The translations under genes were made by a program, and so were the position numbers. Below the pieces are notes generated by a model. The model had not been told where the DNA came from and did not search any database. It worked only from the letters and a program-made list of their open reading frames with translations. Below are positions 56,183 through 64,000 of a stretch of DNA of 64,000 nt, piece by piece; position 1 is the stretch's first letter; each line of letters opens with the position of its first letter. The DNA comes from Bifidobacterium simiiventris (GTDB lineage Bacteria; Actinomycetota; Actinomycetes; Actinomycetales; Bifidobacteriaceae): NCBI RefSeq assembly GCF_019331715.1, contig NZ_JAHBBG010000004.1, forward strand, positions 62,001 to 126,000, in the 5' to 3' direction.

Positions 56183-56344
56183 AATGCCCCCTATGACTTG
56201 GCAGCCGTCCATTGCCCTTGTCGGCTGCGGATTGGCGTTTGCCGCAACGCCCCCATCATACGACGTGCCGCCGCATCTCATCTCGGGACGGCTGGACCGT
56301 ACACTGGACGGTAGGTTTTTCGTTACGTGAGGCGGAGGTGTGCC

Positions 56345-57184
56345 ATGACCATGATCGATCCGACTGTCGGTGTTCGGCTTCCCGATGGCGGCGGCATCCG
56401 CGCCGCATTCTTCGACATCGACGGCACATTGACGAGCTTTATCACGCACATCGTGCCGCAGTCGACCATCGACGCACTGCATCAGCTACAGGAACGCGGC
56501 GTGAAGGTGTTCATCTGCACCGGCCGCGCGCCCTCGCATATGACGGTCGTGCTCGACACGATCCCGGTGAAGTTCGACGGCATCGTCGGCCTGAACGGCC
56601 AGTACTGCTTCGACGACCACGGTTTTCTGGAGAAGCAGTCGCTGGATAGGCCTGACATCGCGACGATCATCCGCTGGCTGGATGCGCATCCGGACGTGGT
56701 GGCGAACTTCTGCGAGAAGGACTACGTGTACTTCAACCAGATCACCGATGCGATGCGCCGCACATGGGCGCAGCTGGGCAAGACCGCGCCGGCCGTGCAT
56801 GTGGACGATCCGCACGAGCGGGCGATGAGCATTGAGACGTTCCAGATCAGTCCGTACATCACGCCGGAGCAGGAGGCCGAGGTGACCGCCCTGTGCCGCA
56901 ATGTCAAGGGCGTGCGATGGCATCCCGATTTCACCGACCTGATTCCCGCCGACGGAGGCAAGCCAGAGGGCATGAAACGGTTCATGCGTCATTACGGATG
57001 GACCCGCGAGCAGACGATCGCGTTCGGAGACGGCGGCAACGATGCGACGATGCTCGAGTTCGCGGGCATCGGCGTGGCGATGGGCAATGCCACCGAGCCG
57101 GCCAAGCAGGCCGCCGACTACATCACCGACGACGTCGACCACGACGGCATCCTCAATGCCCTGCTTCATTTCGGCGTGCTCTGA
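56345..57184 (+). CDS. HAD superfamily hydrolase (Cof type)
   Basis: The 279-residue phosphatase has AFFDIDGTL (nucleophile Asp), CTGRAPSHM and GDGGNDATMLEFAGIGVAMGNA. It belongs to the Cof/HAD-IIB group acting on sugar or cofactor phosphates. GGAGG precedes the ATG. Its stop lies 52 bases before the repeat array. Confidence 0.92.
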   Translation: MTMIDPTVGVRLPDGGGIRAAFFDIDGTLTSFITHIVPQSTIDALHQLQERGVKVFICTGRAPSHMTVVLDTIPVKFDGIVGLNGQYCFDDHGFLEKQSLDRPDIATIIRWLDAHPDVVANFCEKDYVYFNQITDAMRRTWAQLGKTAPAVHVDDPHERAMSIETFQISPYITPEQEAEVTALCRNVKGVRWHPDFTDLIPADGGKPEGMKRFMRHYGWTREQTIAFGDGGNDATMLEFAGIGVAMGNATEPAKQAADYITDDVDHDGILNALLHFGVL

Positions 57185-57236
57185 TAGCGCCCCTCACCGT
57201 CGTTGACACGCGGCTGCGGAAGCCAGTCGCCCATCC

Positions 57237-57468
57237 GTACGTTTTCGTCTAACTCGTCAGCAAGAACGTACATTGCGCGCGTCCCCATGTACGTTCTTGC
57301 TGAGGTACCGGCGGAAACGTACGCACAATTCTTTCTCATATACGCTTTTGCCGACTTTTGCCGACAGTTTCTGCAAAAGCGTACGCTACGGGAGGCTGTC
57401 TGTACGGTTTTGCAGATGATTTCGCATAACCGTACAGACATCCTTGCCGCCTGTACGGTTATGCAGAC
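57237..57468 (+). repeat. Array of nine alternating GTACG repeats upstream of an AbiEi-like gene
   Basis: A roughly 16-base unit (GTACG[T/C/G]TT-N-TGC-N-GA) occurs nine times, strictly alternating in strand, at 57237-57252 (+), 57256-57271 (-), 57289-57304 (+), 57307-57322 (-), 57340-57355 (+), 57369-57384 (-), 57402-57417 (+), 57420-57435 (-) and 57453-57468 (+). Each head-to-head pair is separated by exactly 17 bases; tail-to-tail gaps are 3, 2, 13 and 2. The 411-bp region 57185-57595 otherwise holds a DnaA box (57505-57513). The frame of the downstream gene stays open through the array, so coding cannot be fully excluded. It could be operator sites for the AbiEi-like protein or a structured RNA. 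Confidence 0.85.
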
Positions 57469-57504
57469 GCCGAGGATGGGCATTGAATTGTATGTGGAGG
57501 CGAG

Positions 57505-57513
57505 TTATCCACA
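57505..57513 (+). promoter_or_regulatory. Single perfect DnaA box
   Basis: TTATCCACA lies between the repeat array and the AbiEi-like gene. A lone box can arise by chance. Confidence 0.3.
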
Positions 57514-57595
57514 TAAAACGGTTTACCTAACAGCGTTCGACCACAGTGGTCGAATATCGCTCTTTCTCCCTGCCGTATGCCGTATCGTCCAATGC

Positions 57596-58549
57596 ATGAG
57601 AATGAATCGACGAATCGAAGACATAATGGACGCGGCGCAACAGGAGCGGCGATGCGCCGTCGGCCTCACCGACCGGGATCGTCGTGCCCTGCTACGGCGA
57701 GCGCGTGAAGGATCGCTGGAACGTCCGCATCGCAACGTATATGTCAAGAGCGGCTACTGGCGTTCCTTGACGCCCCACCAGCAGCATTTGCACACGGCGC
57801 GCGCATTGGCCAAGTTGCATCCCCGATGGGTGTTCGCCGGGTTGACGGCGGTCTGCGCCCACGGATTCGAACATCAGTACGCACTGCATCGGAATGCATC
57901 CGTATTCGTAGCCGACCCGTACGTCGGACCAAGACGTTCATCCGGCATGGTGCATCGCCTGTACATGCCGGACGTCCCGTCAACCGTCGTCGATGGATTG
58001 TGCGTGACCGGCGCGCGGCGCACGCTGATCGACTGCGCGCAGCGATATTCGTTCCGAGAGATGCTGCCGATATTCGACTCGGCCGCGCGGCACGGCGTGG
58101 ACCTAAGCGGACTGCCGGAGCTATGCCGTGAGATGGGACAGGACAGCGCAACGGTTGTCCGACTCTGCAGATATGCCGATCCCCTCAGCGAGAACGGCGG
58201 CGAATCGCTGGCGAGGGCGGTGATGGTCGACCATGGGTTCATGGTGCCGCAGTTGCAGCGGGAGTTTCCCAATCCCACGAACTTGGAAGCACCGTATCGC
58301 GTGGATTTCCTGTGGGAGTTACCGGACGGCTCAACGATCGTCGGCGAATACGATGGCATGGGCAAGTATGTGCTGAGCGACGCGCGACGCCGCACCATTC
58401 AGGCAAAAGTGCACGCCGAGCGGGAACGAGAAACCCACCTGCTGGCTCAAGGAGTGACTCGTATCGTACGGTTCGAATACGAAGATCTGATGCACCCGGA
58501 ACGTCTGGAACGCAAACTCGTGGATGCCGGAGTGCCGAAGCGACGCTAG
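57596..58549 (+). CDS. AbiEi-antitoxin-like protein with a nuclease-fold C-terminus
   Basis: The 317-residue protein joins an N-terminal AbiEi-type winged-helix regulatory part (LTDRDRRALLRRAREGSLERP...YVKSGYWRSL) with a C-terminal DUF559/Vsr-like nuclease fold: VDFLWELPDGSTIVGEYDG has the D-E-x-D pattern. A partner toxin (AbiEii) is not next to it. Such lone AbiEi-domain proteins are common in actinobacteria. The start is uncertain: 57596 is the first methionine close to the domain, without a ribosome site. The GTACG array lies upstream, so it may bind there. Confidence 0.7.
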   Translation: MRMNRRIEDIMDAAQQERRCAVGLTDRDRRALLRRAREGSLERPHRNVYVKSGYWRSLTPHQQHLHTARALAKLHPRWVFAGLTAVCAHGFEHQYALHRNASVFVADPYVGPRRSSGMVHRLYMPDVPSTVVDGLCVTGARRTLIDCAQRYSFREMLPIFDSAARHGVDLSGLPELCREMGQDSATVVRLCRYADPLSENGGESLARAVMVDHGFMVPQLQREFPNPTNLEAPYRVDFLWELPDGSTIVGEYDGMGKYVLSDARRRTIQAKVHAERERETHLLAQGVTRIVRFEYEDLMHPERLERKLVDAGVPKRR

Positions 58550-58751
58550 GAGCGTGTATTCCCGTCATTCCGCAGGATGACGTTCAATACCCACACGCAT
58601 GTGACCGACGCGGAAGATCACCCATGCGGATGAGGGCGGCCGGCCTTGATTCAGGGAAGAATGGGGAATGTCCCCGATGGTGTGTCACGACCGAATCGGC
58701 CATGATGAAAACCGTTGGAAGACGAACGATCTTTAAGGAATCGAGGCAATC

Positions 58752-58940
58752 ATGTGGTTCGCACATAAACGACGCCCCGCATTGGCTCAGGTGGCACGCA
58801 CCAGCAACGCACGACGCTACGACCGCAACGGCAACGTCACCTCGCAGACGACAATGGAAGGCATCGTCAGGCAGTTTCGATCCATTCCGCAGTCGGCACG
58901 CGAACGGCTGACCGGCTCCCCCACGGTGTACGCCCGCTGA
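58752..58940 (+). CDS. Small hypothetical protein
   Basis: A 62-residue basic protein (MWFAHKRRPALAQV...) begins after GAGGCAATC with TTTAAGGAATC further up, and is followed 26 bases later by a perfect 10-bp hairpin, so it behaves like an expressed gene. No family is recognised; it has many Arg and no membrane helix. Confidence 0.5.
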   Translation: MWFAHKRRPALAQVARTSNARRYDRNGNVTSQTTMEGIVRQFRSIPQSARERLTGSPTVYAR

Positions 58941-58966
58941 CGGCGTGAATTGGTTCTGATATGCGA

Positions 58967-58991
58967 CAAGCTCCCGACGGGCGGGAGCTTG
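58967..58991. terminator. Hairpin between convergent small gene and ppiA
   Basis: CAAGCTCCCG (58967-58976) and CGGGAGCTTG (58982-58991) are perfect 10-bp arms. It can end transcripts from both sides. Confidence 0.65.
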
Positions 58992-59029
58992 CATGGTAGT
59001 CGGCCGCCGGAAAGTGGCCATCCGACGAC

Positions 59030-59566
59030 TTACAGTACTTCGACTGATTCGATCATGGCCGGTTCGAGCGGGGCGTCGGAACGGTCGGTCGGCACGGCCT
59101 CGAGCTTGTCGACGACCTTCTTGGACTCATCGTCGGCGACCTCGCCGAAGATCGTGTGATGGCCGTCGAGCCACGGGGTCGGCACGGTGGTGATGAAGAA
59201 CTGCGAGCCGTTGGTGCCGTGGATCTTGCCGTCGCGGCCGCGGCGCAGACCGGCGTTCGCCATGGCGAGCAGGTACGGGCGATCGAACTTGAGACCGGGG
59301 ACGATCTCGTCGTCGAAGTCGTAGCCCGGGCCGCCGGTGCCGGTGCCAAGCGGGCAGCCGCCCTGGATCATGAAGTCCTTGATGATGCGGTGGAAGGTAA
59401 GACCGTTGTAGAACGGCTCGTGCGAGGGCTGTCCGGTGAACGGGTCCGCCCACTCCTTCTCGCCGGTGGCCAGGCCGAGGAAGTTCTTGACGGTGACCGG
59501 GGTCTCGTCGTCGAACAGGTTGATCTTGATGTCACCTTCTGAGGTATGCATGACGATAGTACTCAT
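59030..59566 (-). CDS. ppiA: Cyclophilin-type peptidyl-prolyl isomerase
   Basis: The 178-residue protein has the cyclophilin motifs [30 protein letters not shown] and HTIFGEV. No signal peptide is present, so it is cytoplasmic. The start at 59566 has no ribosome site, and GACACT lies 8 bases upstream, so it may be leaderless. Confidence 0.94.
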   Translation of the reverse strand: MSTIVMHTSEGDIKINLFDDETPVTVKNFLGLATGEKEWADPFTGQPSHEPFYNGLTFHRIIKDFMIQGGCPLGTGTGGPGYDFDDEIVPGLKFDRPYLLAMANAGLRRGRDGKIHGTNGSQFFITTVPTPWLDGHHTIFGEVADDESKKVVDKLEAVPTDRSDAPLEPAMIESVEVL

Positions 59567-59653
59567 AGCGATACAGTGTCCCAGATGCCACCGACCGATG
59601 TTCGTCACAGATGGTCGGCAGCATCCGGGACGCGGACACCAGCGTCAGACACG

Positions 59654-61987
59654 CTACTCCTGCATCTTGCGCAGTCTCGGCTCCTGCGAGTCCTTGGCGC
59701 CGGTGATGCGGTACACATCGAACACGCCGTCGATCTTGCGCACGGCGGCCAGCAGCCGGTTCAGATGCTGCGGATCAGCCATTTCGAAGCTGAACTGGCT
59801 GATCGCCACACGGTCTCGGCCGGTGGCCTGCGCGCCGGAGATGATGTTCACGCCGTGATCGGCAAGCACGCGGGTCACGTCGCTCAGCAGATGCTGACGA
59901 TCCAACGCCTCCACCTGGATCTTGACCATGAACAGGCCCTTGGTGCTGGTCCATTGCACGTCCACGACGCGTTCGGGCTGGCGTTTTTTCAGGTCTATCA
60001 TGTTCTGGCAGTCGACGCGGTGCACCGACACGCCCTGGTTGCGCGTGATGAAGCCGATGATCGGATCTCCGGGCACCGGCATGCAGCAGCGTGCGAGCTT
60101 GACCCAGACGTCGCCCACGCCCTTGACCGAGATGCCGAGGGAGCTGGTGGTCTTCTTCGTGGATTCGACCTGCCGCAGCGGCAGCGCCTCCTGCTCGACC
60201 TCCTCGTCCACCTCGTCGCTGCCCGCGTCCTTGACAAGGTGCGCGATGACGTTCTGCGTGGAGATCTGGCCGTCGCCGATCGCGGCGAACAGGTTGTCTG
60301 GGTTGGAGAAGTTCAGCTCGTCGGACACGCCGACCAATGCACTCGGCGTCAGCAGTGTGGCGATCGGCAGATTGCGCTTGCGCATGGCACGCGTCAGCTC
60401 ATCGCGCCCCTCCTCGATCGCCTCGGTGCGGCGTTCCTTGGAGAACCACTGGCGGATCTTGTTACGTGCTTTCGGGCTTTTGACGAAGCTCAGCCAGTCG
60501 CGCGACGGGCCGGCGGTCTCGGACTTCGAGGTGAGCACCTCGACGGTGTCGCCGTTCTCGAGCTTCGTATCGAGCGGCACGAGCCTGCCGTTGACGCGTG
60601 CGCCCATCGTACGGTGACCGACCTCGGTGTGCACGGCGTATGCGAAGTCGACCGGTGTGGCGTCGGCCGGCAGGGAGACGATCTTGCCTTTCGGCGTGAA
60701 CACGTACACTTCGGCCGCGCCGAGATCCTCCTTGAGCGAGCCGAGGAACTCATTGGAGTCGGGGGTTTCGGAGGTCCAGTCGGCGAGCTGCTGGATCCAC
60801 TTGAGGTTGTCGGCCTCGCTCAGCTCCTGGTTCTCGCCGCCGCCCCGCTTGAGATCGGACTTGTCCGGCGAGCTCAGGGCACGGCCGGCCTGACCGTTCT
60901 CCTTGTACTTCCAATGGGCGGCGATGCCGAATTCGGCGCGCCGGTGCATGTCCCAGGTGCGGATCTGGATCTCGACGGGTTTGCCTCCCGGCCCCACGAC
61001 CGTCGTGTGCAACGACTGGTACATGTTGAGCTTCGGCATGGCGATGTAGTCCTTGAACCGGCCGGGAACCGGGCTCCATCGCGCGTGCACGGCGCCAAGC
61101 GCCGCATAGCAGTCCTGGATCGTGTCGACGATGATGCGCACGCCGACCAGATCGTAGATGTTGGAGAAATCGTGGCCACGCACGATCATCTTCTGGTAGA
61201 TCGAGAAGTAGTCCTTCGGACGGCCGGTCACATATGCCTTGATGTGCTGCGCGTCGAGATCCTCGTTGATCTCGGCGAGGATCTGCTTGAGATACACGTC
61301 ACGCTGGCCGGCACGACGCGCCACGAGCACGACGATCTCGTTATAGATCTTCGGATAGAGCACCTTGAAGCTGAGTTCCTCGAGCTCGGTCTTGATCGCG
61401 TTCATGCCGAGTCGGTTGGCGAGCGGGGCATAGACGTCGAGCGTCTCGCGCGCCTTCTTCTGCGCGCCCGAGGTCTTCACGTACCGCCATGTGCGCGCGT
61501 TGTGGACACGGTCGGCGAGTTTGACGACGAGCACGCGCACGTCTCGGCTCATCGCGACGACCATCTTGCGGATCGTCTCGGCCTGGGCCGAATCGCCGTA
61601 TTCCATCTTGGAAAGCTTGGTGACGCCGTCGACCAGTCCGGTGACCGTGTCGCCGAATTCGGCGCGGCATTCATCGAGCGTGTAGTCGGTGTCCTCCACG
61701 GTGTCGTGCAGCAGACCGGCCGCCACAACAAGCGGGCCCATGCCCAGATCGGCGAGGATCTGGGCTACGGCCAGCGGATGAATGATGTACGGTTCGCCCG
61801 ACTTGCGGCGCTGCGGCGCATGCTGGGTCACGGCGCGGCGGTAGGCGCGTTCGAGAATCGACAGATCCTCACCCGGGTGGTGGAATCGGCACGCCTCCAT
61901 GATCGGCTTGAGCGGGTTGACGGGATCATCGCTGATTTCGCAACCCAGCTTGCGCGCCGCCGCGTAATCGTTCTCTGCGTTTGCCAT
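59654..61987 (-). CDS. rel: Bifunctional (p)ppGpp synthetase/hydrolase
   Basis: The 777-residue enzyme makes and degrades (p)ppGpp in starvation. It has the HD hydrolase domain (LLHDTVEDTDYT), the synthetase domain with the RFKD motif (PGRFKDYIAMPK, the type seen in bifunctional enzymes), a TGS domain (VYVFTPKGKIVSLPADATPV), and a C-terminal ACT domain. CAGGTGGGAG precedes the ATG. Dut precedes it 66 bases upstream on the same strand. Confidence 0.96.
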   Translation of the reverse strand: MANAENDYAAARKLGCEISDDPVNPLKPIMEACRFHHPGEDLSILERAYRRAVTQHAPQRRKSGEPYIIHPLAVAQILADLGMGPLVVAAGLLHDTVEDTDYTLDECRAEFGDTVTGLVDGVTKLSKMEYGDSAQAETIRKMVVAMSRDVRVLVVKLADRVHNARTWRYVKTSGAQKKARETLDVYAPLANRLGMNAIKTELEELSFKVLYPKIYNEIVVLVARRAGQRDVYLKQILAEINEDLDAQHIKAYVTGRPKDYFSIYQKMIVRGHDFSNIYDLVGVRIIVDTIQDCYAALGAVHARWSPVPGRFKDYIAMPKLNMYQSLHTTVVGPGGKPVEIQIRTWDMHRRAEFGIAAHWKYKENGQAGRALSSPDKSDLKRGGGENQELSEADNLKWIQQLADWTSETPDSNEFLGSLKEDLGAAEVYVFTPKGKIVSLPADATPVDFAYAVHTEVGHRTMGARVNGRLVPLDTKLENGDTVEVLTSKSETAGPSRDWLSFVKSPKARNKIRQWFSKERRTEAIEEGRDELTRAMRKRNLPIATLLTPSALVGVSDELNFSNPDNLFAAIGDGQISTQNVIAHLVKDAGSDEVDEEVEQEALPLRQVESTKKTTSSLGISVKGVGDVWVKLARCCMPVPGDPIIGFITRNQGVSVHRVDCQNMIDLKKRQPERVVDVQWTSTKGLFMVKIQVEALDRQHLLSDVTRVLADHGVNIISGAQATGRDRVAISQFSFEMADPQHLNRLLAAVRKIDGVFDVYRITGAKDSQEPRLRKMQE

Positions 61988-62053
61988 ACTCCCACCTGCC
62001 CTCGTGTATGTGCCTATCCTACCGTGTTCTTCGCGCGCCGTCGCGCCATGGGG

Positions 62054-62530
62054 TCACGACGACACGCCAGTCGATCCGAAGCCCTTCTCGGCCCTGTCCG
62101 ACCCCGGCAGCACGTCCGCCGGAATGAACCTCGCCTCGGCGTAACGCTGGATGACCATCTGGGCGATGCGGTCACCGGGCTTGAATTCAACGGTGTGCTC
62201 GGGATCGAGATTGATCAGCGGCACCTTGATTTCGCCGCGATAGCCCGCGTCCACGGTACCCGGCGCGTTGAGCACCGTGACCCCCTGCTTGGCCGCCAGG
62301 CCGGAACGCGGGTGCACGAGCGCCACGTACCCGGCGGGCAGCGCGATGGCCACGCCCGTGGGCACGAGCGCCCGCTGGAACGGCTTGAGCGTCACCGCCT
62401 CGGTGGTGATGAGATCCGCGCCGGCGTCGCCGGCATGGGCGTAAAACAGTTCCGCCGGATGCTCCGGGTCGAGGGACTTGACCAGCACCTCGACGGTTTC
62501 CGGCTCGTTGTAGGTCTCGTCAATCGCCAT
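62054..62530 (-). CDS. dut: Deoxyuridine triphosphatase
   Basis: The 158-residue enzyme removes dUTP. The five motifs are visible, including HPRSGLAAKQGV, GTVDAGYRGEI and the C-terminal RAEKGFGSTG. The start at 62530 shares its A with the TGA of the DUF4193 gene, so the two are coupled. Confidence 0.97.
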   Translation of the reverse strand: MAIDETYNEPETVEVLVKSLDPEHPAELFYAHAGDAGADLITTEAVTLKPFQRALVPTGVAIALPAGYVALVHPRSGLAAKQGVTVLNAPGTVDAGYRGEIKVPLINLDPEHTVEFKPGDRIAQMVIQRYAEARFIPADVLPGSDRAEKGFGSTGVSS

Positions 62531-62823
62531 CAGGCGGCGCACTCCTTGCAGACGGGCTGTCCGTCCTCGTTGGTGTACGCCAGCTGGCTGCGGTGCTTGA
62601 CCATCCAGCATTCGGAGCAGAGGAACTCGTCGCTCTGCATCGGGATGACGGTCACCGAAGCGTCCTCGTTGCTCAGATCGGCGCCGGGCAGCTCATAGTC
62701 CTCGGCGATGGCGTTCTCATCGTCGTCGATGTCGCTGGAGGAGTTCTGCGATCCCTTGCCGAGCTCCTGCAGAGACTCCTCGTCCTCGTCCTTGTTACGA
62801 GGGGAATCGTAATCCTGAGCCAT
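62530..62823 (-). CDS. DUF4193 family protein
   Basis: The 97-residue actinobacterial protein has an acidic N-terminal part and a C-terminal zinc-ribbon like CSECWMVKHRSQL...CKECAA. Function unknown; it is often linked with dut. GAAAGGATC precedes its ATG. Confidence 0.85.
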   Translation of the reverse strand: MAQDYDSPRNKDEDEESLQELGKGSQNSSSDIDDDENAIAEDYELPGADLSNEDASVTVIPMQSDEFLCSECWMVKHRSQLAYTNEDGQPVCKECAA

Positions 62824-62972
62824 CGTGATCCTTTCGTCGAAGTGACTTCTTCTGCGCCATAGAATACATGACTTTTACGTGGCATAGGATACACGATTCG
62901 AAATACTCGTAAAATACGACACGTAGGGCACAATAGAAACGAGATGCCCGTTGAACGAGGAAAGTGGTGCGA

Positions 62973-64000
62973 ATGCCTGAGAATCCGCTGGAGCAAGCCA
63001 GTTTCGACCATGTCGACAGCGCGGGCAACCTCGTGTTCGCGGTCGACGACGCGCGTTTTTCCGTCGCCGTGGACGACACGCTGGAACGGGCCATCCTCGA
63101 AGCCAAGCAGATCCGCTCCGAATCGCGGCCCGCGCAGCCGCAGGCTACGGCCACGCTGCCGATATCGCAGATCCAGTCGCTGATCCGGGCCGGCGCGGAT
63201 CCGGCGAAGGTCGCGGAACGCTATCACCTGAGCGAAGCGTTGGTGAGGCGGTTTTCGGCGGCCGTCGAAACCGAAAAGCAGTACGCGATCGAACAGTTCC
63301 TGGCGGTTCCGGCGCCGAAGAGCAGCCGGCTGCATTCACTTGCCGACCTGATCGAGCATACGCTGGCCACGGCACGCATCGGCATGGAGTCGATCACCTG
63401 GCAGGCGACCCGTCGCGGTCTGGAACCATGGCGGATCGTGGCGAGGTTCATGTCCGCCAACCGCGAACTGACCGCCGAATGGACATGGAACATGCACGAC
63501 AACGCGGTGACCTGCGTGAACGCGACCGCCAAACAGCTGCTGGGAGAACGTCCCGAGCCGAGGCGGACCGAGCCGCGCGGCGAAGCGGCCGTCCCCTCGG
63601 ACGGCACGCGCGCGGCGAATTTGCCGGGTGATTCGATCCGATCGGCACGCATCGAACGTACCGTATCGCAGTGGAGCATGGCGCATCAGCCGTCTGTCTC
63701 CCCATTCGCGCATCCGTCGGACGACGCGAGCAAGGCAACGGCGCAATCCACAGCAGCCGCGTCGGGCGACGCCAGCCACGCTGATGCCGCATCCCAGTCG
63801 CAGGCCGACGCATCGGCTGTCCGTCATACGAATGAGGACGGCGACGAGACGACCGTGGAATCTGCCGCGGCGAGCGATGATCAGGCCGAGATATCGTCCG
63901 ATGAGCAGTCCCGTCCGCAAACGCCGTCCGACGTTCCGCCGGCGTTTGCCAAACCGGAGAAGCGCAAGTCCGGCCGCTCCCCCATGCCCAGCTGGGACGA
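62973..64000 (+). CDS. sepH: Septation protein SepH (DUF3071), 3' end beyond window
   Basis: The frame starts MPENPLEQASFDHVDSAG after ACGAGGAAAG and stays open to the window end (342 codons). It has the DUF3071 N-terminal helix-turn-helix region (QIQSLIRAGADPAKVAERY) and, after a long Ala/Asp/Ser/Glu-rich linker from about residue 200, the conserved end segment SGRSPMPSWDE. In actinobacteria SepH stabilises FtsZ at division sites. It is divergent from DUF4193. The final residues are missing. Confidence 0.85.
   Translation, partial: MPENPLEQASFDHVDSAGNLVFAVDDARFSVAVDDTLERAILEAKQIRSESRPAQPQATATLPISQIQSLIRAGADPAKVAERYHLSEALVRRFSAAVETEKQYAIEQFLAVPAPKSSRLHSLADLIEHTLATARIGMESITWQATRRGLEPWRIVARFMSANRELTAEWTWNMHDNAVTCVNATAKQLLGERPEPRRTEPRGEAAVPSDGTRAANLPGDSIRSARIERTVSQWSMAHQPSVSPFAHPSDDASKATAQSTAAASGDASHADAASQSQADASAVRHTNEDGDETTVESAAASDDQAEISSDEQSRPQTPSDVPPAFAKPEKRKSGRSPMPSWD

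Noticed and set aside
57237-57468. CRISPR array
   Set aside because: Repeats are short, alternate in orientation and have constant 17-nt or very short gaps; no cas genes are near.
57237-57468. Type III toxin-antitoxin RNA repeats
   Set aside because: Those are direct tandem repeats before a ToxN-type gene; here orientation alternates and the following gene is AbiEi-like.
57237-57468. Integron attC sites
   Set aside because: The GTACG unit does not contain the GTTRRRY/RYYYAAC cores and no integrase is present.
59546-62698. Very long open frame (about 1050 codons) on the plus strand opposite rel and dut
   Set aside because: It is the antisense shadow of high-GC coding DNA; the minus strand holds well-conserved domains with ribosome sites.

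Overview
The window is high-GC chromosomal DNA from a Bifidobacterium-like actinobacterium. The evidence is the gene content and order: rpsB-tsf followed by pyrH-frr-cdsA-rlmN, paired clpP1-clpP2 with clpX and tig nearby, DUF3000 beside an HRDC-type RNase D, DUF4193-dut, SepH, a guaB3-type protein, NADP isocitrate dehydrogenase without other cycle enzymes around it, and an anaerobic pflB-pflA pair. Most genes have an AAGGAG-type ribosome site, and neighbouring genes often overlap as GTGA, ATGA or TTGA. No phage, insertion sequence, rRNA operon or CRISPR array was seen.

Layout. 1-2.3 kb: the jetB and jetA genes of a Wadjet plasmid-defence locus, with jetC and jetD presumably beyond the left edge. 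2.3-8.6 kb: a MacAB-like efflux unit (permease, ATPase, membrane-fusion protein), a lipoprotein, and a divergent two-component system that probably senses the envelope. 8.6-16.9 kb: a VanY-type carboxypeptidase, pyrrolidone carboxyl peptidase, an ABC-F ribosome protein, a cation-efflux gene broken by an in-frame stop, a MetE-like protein, and a MerR regulator with a carboxymuconolactone decarboxylase-like partner. 16.9-29.5 kb: information-processing genes on the minus strand (rlmN, cdsA, frr, pyrH, tsf, rpsB, def), a long-chain acyl-CoA ligase, guaB3 and icd. 29.5-35 kb: a lipoprotein, then yraN-comM-dprA behind three perfect DnaA boxes. 35-41 kb: sdhA-sdhB without a membrane anchor, a methyltransferase, a LOG-family protein and nhaA. 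41-49 kb: three identical tRNA-Arg(ACG) genes, clpX, clpP2, clpP1, a ClC channel, tig and rnd. 49-57 kb: pflA, pflB, nadE, an M20 amidohydrolase and a HAD phosphatase. 57.2-58.5 kb: a striking inverted-repeat array upstream of an AbiEi-like regulator. 58.5-64 kb: ppiA, rel, dut, DUF4193 and the start of sepH.

How the genes work together. The translation and protein-quality genes (rpsB, tsf, frr, def, ppiA, tig, clpXP) and the stringent-response gene rel are standard growth machinery. pflB/pflA carry pyruvate to formate and acetyl-CoA, and icd probably supplies 2-oxoglutarate for glutamate. The most unusual items are the nine-copy alternating GTACG array (four modules with identical 17-nt inner spacers), the triple DnaA-box cluster before the DNA-uptake genes, the partial Wadjet locus, a CRP/GlxR-like site upstream of pflB, and the interrupted cation-efflux gene. 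All calls rest on reading the sequence; no database search was run.
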